Source: Parahoeflea halophila
Lineage (GTDB): Bacteria; Pseudomonadota; Alphaproteobacteria; Rhizobiales; Rhizobiaceae
Assembly (NCBI RefSeq): GCF_900220985.1
Contig: NZ_OCPC01000006.1
Coordinates: 290,201-354,200, forward strand
Direction: 5' to 3'
Length of the DNA stretch: 64,000 bases
The translations under genes and the position numbers were made by a program. Below are positions 57,909 to 64,000 of this stretch, in pieces; position 1 is the stretch's first letter; each line of letters opens with the position of its first letter. The notes below the pieces were generated by a model. The model did not search any database, was not told the origin of the DNA, and saw only the letters and a list, made by a program, of their open reading frames with translations.

Positions 57909-60341
57909 ATGCAAGACGTGGCAAATATGACGAGTGATCGTCTGGGACGTATCGTCGAAGACGCGGTAAGTGAGGTCTACATCTTCTCGGTGGAAGACTT
58001 CAGGTTCTCTTTGGTTAACGGAGGAGCGCGCAAGAATCTCGGCTTCACCATGGAGGAGTTGAGGACCAAGACGCCATGGGACATCAAGCCCGAGTTTTCA
58101 CAGCAGGAGTTCCTTCGCCTGGTCGATCCTCTGATCAAGGGCGACCAGACCACGCTGGAATTCGAAACCATTCACCAGAGGAAGAATGGCTCATGCTATG
58201 ACGTGTTCGTACATCTGCAGCTGATTGCCACTGATGGCGAAAACGTATTCTACGCCGCGGTCCAAGACATCACGAAACAGAAACAAACGACAGCCGCGCT
58301 GGTGAAGGTGTCGGCGCGACTTGATGCCATATTGAGCAATACCACGATGTCGATTTTCATGATGGATGATCGGCAGCATTGCGTTTTCATGAACAGGGCA
58401 GCGGAAAAGCTCACGGGATACACGTTCGAGGAAACGCAAGGCCGTCCACTTCATGACGTCATCCATCACACGCATCCCGACGGACGGCATTTTCCCATCG
58501 AAGATTGTGAAATCGACCGGGCTTTTCCGGAGGACCACCAAACGCAGGGAGAGGAGATCTTTGTCCACAAGGATGGAAGTTTCTATCCCGTGGGATTTAC
58601 CGCCTCCCCCATGAAGGACGGAAGCGGGAAAACTGTGGGCACAGTCATAGAAGTTCGGGATATTTCCGATGTATTGAAAGCCCGCAATGCCGAAGCTGAG
58701 TTCACCAAGGCGCTAAATGCGAAAGTAGAGGAAGCCTTGGCTCAGCGAGACCTCCTTGAGGCACAGCTGGTGCAATCTCAGAAGATGGAAGCCGTGGGAC
58801 AACTGACCGGGGGGGTTGCGCATGATTTCAACAATCTCCTTCAGGTGATTGGCAGCAACCTCCAGCTTCTGGTGAAGGGGTTGCCGGTAAACGACCCAAA
58901 CAGAAAGTTCGCTGAGAACGCGATGACCGGTGTATCGAGGGGAGCAAAACTCACCGCTCAGCTTCTGGCATTCGGACGCCAGCAACCTCTTGAACCCAAA
59001 CCGAGCAACGTAGGGCGGCTTCTCCGTGGGATGGACGACATGCTGCGGCGAACTCTCGGTGAAGCGATCGAAATTGAAACGGTGATAGCGGGGGGACTTT
59101 GGAACTGCCTTGTCGATCCCGTGCAATTGGAGAATGTAATCCTTAACCTGGCAATCAACGCCAGGGATGCGATGAATCATCGAGGCAAGCTTACTATTGA
59201 GGCCGGAAACGCGTCCTTGGATGAAGCCTATGCGGAGGCGCACCCGGAAGTTGTCGCGGGGCAATACGTCATGGTGGCAGTAACCGATACCGGCACCGGG
59301 ATCGCCGCCGAGATCATCGATAAGGTTTTCGATCCGTTTTTCACAACCAAACCAACAGGGGAAGGAACCGGGCTCGGCCTGAGCATGGTGTATGGTTTCA
59401 TCAAGCAATCGGGTGGTCATATCAAGATTTACAGCGAAGAAGGTCATGGCACCACGGTTCGGGTGTATCTCCGCAGGACGCGCGAAAGCGACCAAAGCCA
59501 GCAGGCGAGGCCAACGACTGAAACGCCCAAGGGGCACGGAGAAGTGGTTCTCATCGTCGAGGACGATGCTGCCGTCAGGGAAGCAGCCGTCGATGTGCTG
59601 CGGGATCTGGGATACACTGTGCTTACGGCGGAGACTGCCGACAGCGCGCTGGTTGTCGTGAACAGCGGAGTGAAAATCGATGTCCTTTTCACCGACGTGG
59701 TCATGCCCGGTACCCTGCGCAGCCCCGAGCTTGTCCGAAAGGCCAAGGAGCTTCTTCCAGAACTCGGGGTGCTTTTCACATCCGGCTACACGCAAAATGC
59801 GATCGTCCATGCCGGGCGTCTGGATGACGGAATTGACCTGCTAAGCAAGCCTTACACCCGCGAACGCCTGGCCCAAAAGATACACGAGATACTGAGCCGG
59901 CCGGCAAGCCAGGTATCCCGGGAACAAGTCAGCGAAGGAAACGCCGACATTGTCAATGGCGCGCATGCGCTGCAAAGGGGCTTGCGGGTCCTGCTCGTGG
60001 AAGACGAGGTTTTGATCCGCATGGCGACTGCGGATATGTTGGCCGACATGGGTTGCCAAGTGGTCGAAGCCGGCAGCATAGCTGAGGCCACAGAATGCCT
60101 CGGCAAGGATGATTTTCATGTCTTGCTCGCCGACCTTGGCCTTCCTGACGGGCAAGGAATGGATCTGGTGCGCCGTGTGACGGCGTCTTATCCGGACATC
60201 GCGGTCATTATCGCCTCTGGTGCCGATCCACGTGAATATACCGAGCGCAGCGATCTCGGGCGGCCGCTCACAGGATTGATCAAACCCTATAATGAGCGGG
60301 ATCTGGAGCTCGCTCTGCGGAAATGTCTCGATGCGGATTGA
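57909..60341 (+). CDS. PAS-PAS hybrid histidine kinase with two receiver domains
   Basis: An 810-residue soluble protein. PAS1 covers about 15-125 (FSLVNGGARKNLGFTMEELR), PAS2 about 140-260 (VFMNRAAEKLTGYTFEETQG), and a coiled linker follows. HisKA has His305 (GGVAHDFNNLLQVIGSN). The HATPase domain shows NLAINARDAM, VTDTGTGIAAEI and GTGLGLSMVYGFIKQSGG. Two receivers end the protein, with Asp596 (LFTDVVMPG) and Asp742 (LLADLGLPDG). It has no membrane segment, so it senses a cytosolic signal. No response-regulator gene is adjacent. The second receiver lacks a DNA-binding output, so phosphotransfer to a separate protein is expected. Confidence 0.93.
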   Translation: MQDVANMTSDRLGRIVEDAVSEVYIFSVEDFRFSLVNGGARKNLGFTMEELRTKTPWDIKPEFSQQEFLRLVDPLIKGDQTTLEFETIHQRKNGSCYDVFVHLQLIATDGENVFYAAVQDITKQKQTTAALVKVSARLDAILSNTTMSIFMMDDRQHCVFMNRAAEKLTGYTFEETQGRPLHDVIHHTHPDGRHFPIEDCEIDRAFPEDHQTQGEEIFVHKDGSFYPVGFTASPMKDGSGKTVGTVIEVRDISDVLKARNAEAEFTKALNAKVEEALAQRDLLEAQLVQSQKMEAVGQLTGGVAHDFNNLLQVIGSNLQLLVKGLPVNDPNRKFAENAMTGVSRGAKLTAQLLAFGRQQPLEPKPSNVGRLLRGMDDMLRRTLGEAIEIETVIAGGLWNCLVDPVQLENVILNLAINARDAMNHRGKLTIEAGNASLDEAYAEAHPEVVAGQYVMVAVTDTGTGIAAEIIDKVFDPFFTTKPTGEGTGLGLSMVYGFIKQSGGHIKIYSEEGHGTTVRVYLRRTRESDQSQQARPTTETPKGHGEVVLIVEDDAAVREAAVDVLRDLGYTVLTAETADSALVVVNSGVKIDVLFTDVVMPGTLRSPELVRKAKELLPELGVLFTSGYTQNAIVHAGRLDDGIDLLSKPYTRERLAQKIHEILSRPASQVSREQVSEGNADIVNGAHALQRGLRVLLVEDEVLIRMATADMLADMGCQVVEAGSIAEATECLGKDDFHVLLADLGLPDGQGMDLVRRVTASYPDIAVIIASGADPREYTERSDLGRPLTGLIKPYNERDLELALRKCLDAD

Positions 60342-60614
60342 CGGCCGTGTCTCGGGCTCGGGGATTTCTCCTTTGAGTGGCGTGTGGATCGCTCCCTTTT
60401 CCACGTGGCGAAACCGGTTGAGGCGTGCAGCGAAGGGGTGCACTGCCGCCGGTGGCGGCACCCGCTCGACTTGATCCACCGAGGTTGGACCACCGGCTGT
60501 CCGGCCCGCCCCTGGCCTATGGCCTGGCGGTGGAATTAGCCGTTATCAAACGCCGATTGCAGGTGCTGTGGCTTCGGGCGGTGCGGCGCCACAAGGGTTA
60601 TGTGGCGGGCACCA

Positions 60615-62135
60615 TCAATCCGGCGTGGACACGCCGCGGCGCTGCCTGGAAAGGGCACGCCAATTGCGCAGGACCGGAAACACGATAAGTCCCGCCGCGA
60701 GAATGAGCAGGAGCAGGGTCATCGGCCGCTGGTAGATGAAACTCGCTCCGTCATAGAGCTGCATGGATCGTGCGAAATTGTCTTCAAGCATGCCGCCAAG
60801 AATGAAGCCGATCAGCAACGGTGGAAGCGGGAAGTCCGCGAATTTCAAAATCGTCGCCATGATCCCGAACGCCACCAGCAGCAAGAGCTCCGTCGAATTG
60901 TTCTGCCCGATATAGGCCCCCATCAGGGTGAAGAAGAGGATGAAGGGAATCAGGAAGTTGCGCGGCACCGAAAGGATCTTGGCGATATAGGGGATCAGCG
61001 GCAGGTTCAGGACCAAAAGCACCAGATTGCCGAGATACATGGAGATGATCACCGACCAGAAAATCTCGGGCTGGTCCACCATCAGGCGCGGGCCGGGGGT
61101 GACGTTGAGCGCCAGCAATGCGCCGAGCAGGATTGCGGTCGTGCCGGAGCCGGGAATCCCGAGCGTCAGCAGAGGCACGAATGACCCGGTGGAAGCCGCG
61201 TTATTGGCGCTTTCGGGGGCTGCGAGGCCTTTGACGGAGCCCTTTCCGAATTGTTTCTGATCCTCCGCGGAGGCAATGTTGCGCTCAACCGCATAGCCGA
61301 GGAACGACGCGATTGTCGCCCCCGCCCCCGGCAGGACACCGATGAAGAAGCCCTGGACCGACTGGCGGCCGATAACCGGCGCGATCTGGCGTGCCTCCTC
61401 GCGGTTGATGCGCAACTCGGTGATCTTGGAGTTGCCGCTCGATCGCTTCGAGCGGGCGGGATCAAGCACGAGATACAGCGCTTCCGGCAGGGCGAACATC
61501 GCCATGGCCAGCGTGATGAAGCCGATGCCGGATTGCAGTTCCATCATGCCGGCGGTGAAGCGCGGCGCGTTGAACAGCGCCGACGTGCCGACTGTGGCAA
61601 GCATCAGACCGGCAATCGTCATCAGCATCGCCTTGGCGACGTTGCCTGTGCCTGCAAATGCCGCAATGGCCGACAGGCCGACGACCATTAGGGCAAAATA
61701 CTCGGCGGAATGAAACAGCAATGCGACCGAGGCCAGCATCGGCGCGAAAACCATCAGCAGGATGGCCCCGATGGTGCCGCCGCAGAAGCTGGCGATGGCG
61801 GCGATGGTCAGCGCCTTGCCCGCCTTGCCGTCGCGCGCCATCGGGTAGCCGTCAAAGCTGGAGGCGACGGTCGAGGCGACGCCGGGTGCGTTGATCAGGA
61901 TCGAGGAGGTCGAACCGCCGAAGATGGCGCCGTAATAGACCCCCGCAAGCAGGATCAGCGCCGCCGACGGATCGCCGATCGTGATGGCGACGGGGATCAT
62001 GATGGCGATGATCGACATCGGGCCGAGGCCCGGCAACATGCCGATGAAGGTGCCGATCAGGCACCCGCCGAATACCATGAGGATGTTGGTCAGGGTAAAC
62101 GCGGTCGACAGGCCTATGAGGATGCCTTCGATCAT
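60615..62135 (-). CDS. tctA: Tripartite tricarboxylate transporter large membrane subunit TctA
   Basis: A 506-residue permease with about 11-12 membrane segments. It opens with FTLTNILMVFGGCLIGTFIGMLPGLGPM, the TctA signature, and has VYYGAIFGGSTSSILINAPG and GVLPGAGATIASFLGYAVE. It carries organic acids (citrate, other di/tricarboxylates or aromatic acids) with TctB and the periplasmic TctC encoded upstream. The three genes are in the order C-B-A on the minus strand. The stop is followed by about 270 bases in which I see no gene. Confidence 0.93.
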   Translation of the reverse strand: MIEGILIGLSTAFTLTNILMVFGGCLIGTFIGMLPGLGPMSIIAIMIPVAITIGDPSAALILLAGVYYGAIFGGSTSSILINAPGVASTVASSFDGYPMARDGKAGKALTIAAIASFCGGTIGAILLMVFAPMLASVALLFHSAEYFALMVVGLSAIAAFAGTGNVAKAMLMTIAGLMLATVGTSALFNAPRFTAGMMELQSGIGFITLAMAMFALPEALYLVLDPARSKRSSGNSKITELRINREEARQIAPVIGRQSVQGFFIGVLPGAGATIASFLGYAVERNIASAEDQKQFGKGSVKGLAAPESANNAASTGSFVPLLTLGIPGSGTTAILLGALLALNVTPGPRLMVDQPEIFWSVIISMYLGNLVLLVLNLPLIPYIAKILSVPRNFLIPFILFFTLMGAYIGQNNSTELLLLVAFGIMATILKFADFPLPPLLIGFILGGMLEDNFARSMQLYDGASFIYQRPMTLLLLILAAGLIVFPVLRNWRALSRQRRGVSTPD

Positions 62136-62138
62136 GGC

Positions 62139-62618
62139 TCAGGTTCCGAACATTGCTGGAAGGGGGCGCAGGAAGATGCCAAGCACCTCCTGCACCAGGT
62201 ACCAGATGCCGAGGCTGGCGATGCCGGCGGCAAGGATCATCGTCACCCAGCGCCTTTCGCCAAGGATCAGGCTGCCCAGGATCAGGAACAGGAAGGTGGA
62301 GGCGAGAAAGCCGAGCGGCAGTAGCAGCACGGCATAGGCCAGCATCAATGCCAGCAGGCCGATGGCCTGCCCGTAATTGTAGTCGGACCAGCGCGACAGA
62401 TCGATGTCAGGATCGTCCTTCGGCTTGTGCGGTGAGACCAGGACCAGCAGGGCAAAAACCACCCCGCCGATCGCCAGAAGCTTTGGAAAGGACGACGGCC
62501 AGACCGGGTTGCGCGCCATGAACGGTGCGATCTGAGCATCCATGATGAACAACGCCGAATAGCCGTATACCAGGCAGGCCAGCAGGATGAACAACGCGAT
62601 CACGCGGTCAAGCGTCAT
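62139..62618 (-). CDS. tctB: Tripartite tricarboxylate transporter small membrane subunit TctB
   Basis: A 159-residue membrane protein with four hydrophobic segments (LDRVIALFILLACLVYGYSALF, FPKLLAIGGVVFALLVLVS, GLLALMLAYAVLLLPLGFLASTFLFLILG and a last one near the C terminus), as in TctB. GAGG lies 8 bases before the chosen ATG; a TTG 21 bases upstream is less likely. The stop is followed 3 bases later by tctA. Confidence 0.88.
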   Translation of the reverse strand: MTLDRVIALFILLACLVYGYSALFIMDAQIAPFMARNPVWPSSFPKLLAIGGVVFALLVLVSPHKPKDDPDIDLSRWSDYNYGQAIGLLALMLAYAVLLLPLGFLASTFLFLILGSLILGERRWVTMILAAGIASLGIWYLVQEVLGIFLRPLPAMFGT

Positions 62619-62670
62619 GAACAGGCACCTCTTGCTCAAAGAGATCCGGCCGGTAGCAGGCTAGACCGCC

Positions 62671-63654
62671 TTACTGGATAAAGCCCATGTCTTTCATCAG
62701 CTTTTCCATGTCCGCTTCCTGCGCGGCCAGGTAGTTCGTGAAATCGTCACCCGCGTTGTAGATGTCGATCCAGCCATTGCGGTCGCGCACCGTGGCCCAG
62801 GCTTCCGTCGTGGTCATTTCCTTGAGAAGATCTGCATACTGCGCGCGCTTTTCATCGGACAGACCGGGGGCTGCGAAGAAGCCGCGCCAGTTGATGAACT
62901 CCATGTCGACGCCGAGTTCGGTAAAGGTGGGCGCATCCGGGGCCGCATCGACACGTTCTGGCGCGGTGACGCCAAGGATGCGAACCTCGCCCGCGTCAGA
63001 CAGGGCGATGGCTTCGGACAGGCCGGTGGAGAGTGCTGCGATCTCACCCGACAGCAACCCCGCCATGGCCTTGCCACCCGCGTCATAGGCGACATAGCGC
63101 ATGTCCAGCGGATCGCTGCCTGCCGCCTGCATGATGGCCGCCGGGACAAGATGGTCCATGCTGCCGGGCGACGATCCACCGCCGATGGCCACACCGCCCG
63201 GATTTTCCTGATAGGCGGCGTAAAGCTCGTCCCAGCTCTGATAGGGGCTGTCCTTGCCTACGACGATGGCGGCATAGTCACCGATCACGCCGGCGACCGG
63301 GGTGACGTCCCGGTATCCCATGTTTACGGTCTTGTTTAGTGCCCGCACGATGATCGGCGTGGAATGCACCATCAGCGTGCCTTCGTTGCTTTGCGCATTC
63401 TCGACGATGTAATTGAGCGCCTTGCCACCGCCGGCGCCGGACATGTTTTCGAAGGTCACGGTCTCGACCAGGCCGGAATTGACGAGTGCTTCGCCGACCC
63501 CGCGGGCGGTTCCGTCCCAACCGCCGCCTGCGCCACCGGGAATAAGGAAATGGACCTTGTCCATCACCTGTTCCCGTTCCTGTGCGGTGACAGCACCAGG
63601 ACCGAAAGAGATCATTGCCGCAAGCGCAAATGCCGAGATTTTGGACAGTTTCAT
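62671..63654 (-). CDS. tctC: Periplasmic substrate-binding protein of a tripartite tricarboxylate transporter (TctC/Bug)
   Basis: A 327-residue Bug/TctC protein with a signal peptide ending near VTAQE. The ligand-binding loop patterns VHFLIPGGAGGGWDGTAR and FENMSGAGGGKALNYI (residues 34-80) and the central AIGGGSSPGSMDHL are typical. The C-terminal part has FTELGVDMEFINWRGFFAAPGLS. It is the first gene of the unit and would deliver a carboxylate to TctAB. No regulator or enzyme gene is beside it in the window. Confidence 0.92.
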   Translation of the reverse strand: MKLSKISAFALAAMISFGPGAVTAQEREQVMDKVHFLIPGGAGGGWDGTARGVGEALVNSGLVETVTFENMSGAGGGKALNYIVENAQSNEGTLMVHSTPIIVRALNKTVNMGYRDVTPVAGVIGDYAAIVVGKDSPYQSWDELYAAYQENPGGVAIGGGSSPGSMDHLVPAAIMQAAGSDPLDMRYVAYDAGGKAMAGLLSGEIAALSTGLSEAIALSDAGEVRILGVTAPERVDAAPDAPTFTELGVDMEFINWRGFFAAPGLSDEKRAQYADLLKEMTTTEAWATVRDRNGWIDIYNAGDDFTNYLAAQEADMEKLMKDMGFIQ

Positions 63655-64000
63655 AGCTTCCTCCCTATCTGGTCTCCATCATATGACCGGGTGGCCGATT
63701 TGCAACCAGATATCGGGGATGGTCGGAAGGCCGGAGGCAGGGGCAGATCCATCCGCTTTCGTCGTTCGGTGATGACGGGACTTGCCCCTTGCGGGTGGCA
63801 GGGATGGGTTGGACGAGGTCGGAAATGTCCGCTCTTCGATGATGTTTTGTTTCCAAGAGCCGCAGCAAAGGTCCCCTCCCCGCGCAAGTGGTGCTTTCGG
63901 CCCCATGTATGTGCCGGCTGCTGTTCGCAATCGAGAAATTGGCACGATTTCGGAAATCGCTCATATGTATCCGGCCTGTTGATCGGCTCGCGGGCCGTGG
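63655..64000. other. Intergenic/edge region without a recognisable gene
   Basis: The last 346 bases hold only short frames without ribosome sites or motifs. The tctC promoter should lie in the first part. Any gene further right begins outside the window. Confidence 0.35.

Noticed and set aside
60425..60688. A short frame after the hybrid kinase with a basic segment (VLWLRAVRRHKGYV) recalling the end of group II intron maturases
   Set aside because: The likeness is limited to a few basic residues, there are no intron domain V/VI features, and the frame runs into tctA on the other strand.
1..64000. CRISPR array, tRNA, rRNA, prophage or insertion sequence
   Set aside because: I found no regularly spaced repeats, no tRNA-like cloverleaf, no rRNA sequence and no transposase or integrase motif in any frame.

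Overview
The window is about 60% GC and reads as chromosome of an alphaproteobacterium of the order Hyphomicrobiales (Rhizobiales), probably Rhizobiaceae/Phyllobacteriaceae-like (Hoeflea, Mesorhizobium or a relative). Reasons: a rhizobial heme-uptake locus (hemP-hmuSTUV with divergent receptor and an IsdG-type heme monooxygenase), a coaD-ppi-ppi-queA-tgt operon, an HWE-family histidine kinase, and small proteins (DUF2783, DUF1488, DUF4864, DUF3140) typical of that order. I see no rRNA, tRNA, CRISPR array, phage gene or intact insertion sequence.

Layout. 1-0.98 kb: 3' part of an ArnT-like glycosyltransferase. 1.0-3.5 kb: PhzS-like flavin monooxygenase and an old-yellow-enzyme reductase. 3.6-13.4 kb: a complete heme acquisition locus. 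hemP-hmuS-hmuT-hmuU-hmuV run leftward. Receptor, a small secreted unknown protein, exbB, two exbD genes, tonB and the heme monooxygenase run rightward. Outer-membrane import, its own energising motor, the inner-membrane ABC importer and heme breakdown are therefore all encoded together. 13.7-22.2 kb: a PilZ protein, then a catabolic cluster: RidA and creatininase family genes facing an NMT1-type ABC transporter, a cytosine-deaminase-like amidohydrolase, an FAD-linked oxidase and two flavodoxin-fold reductases. 22.2-28.2 kb: homogentisate operon (hmgA, fumarylacetoacetase-like, MBL-fold protein, aromatic hydroxylase, DUF2783, maiA).

28.4-31.7 kb: a gene broken by one amber codon and a chemoreceptor. 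31.8-36.4 kb: valine catabolism (mmsA, isobutyryl-CoA dehydrogenase, hydroxyisobutyryl-CoA hydrolase, mmsB). 36.5-43.3 kb: a TetR-controlled divergent cluster in which a sugar-kinase-like phosphotransferase and an acyl-CoA dehydrogenase together match the two halves of ACAD10/11, suggesting removal of a hydroxyl from hydroxyacyl-CoA by phosphorylation and elimination. 43.5-48.2 kb: small proteins, a Gre-type factor, a 0.9-kb stretch without a convincing gene, and an RsbQ-like hydrolase overlapping a PAS-PAS-HWE kinase. 48.5-53.3 kb: queuosine genes, two cyclophilins, coaD and small conserved genes. 53.5-57.4 kb: a transglutaminase-like protein, a WYL regulator beside a decayed glyoxalase-family gene, and a DUF3140/DUF5872 pair. 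57.9-60.3 kb: a PAS hybrid kinase. 60.6-63.7 kb: a tripartite tricarboxylate transporter (TctCBA).

The strongest leads are: the split ACAD11/Lva-like module; the RsbQ-HWE kinase pair; the tandem ExbD subunits of which one has Asn in place of the proton-carrying Asp; the unassigned transporter/amidohydrolase/creatininase catabolic cluster; and an MBL-fold protein that has lost its second metal site. All functional statements rest on reading motifs by eye; no database search was run.
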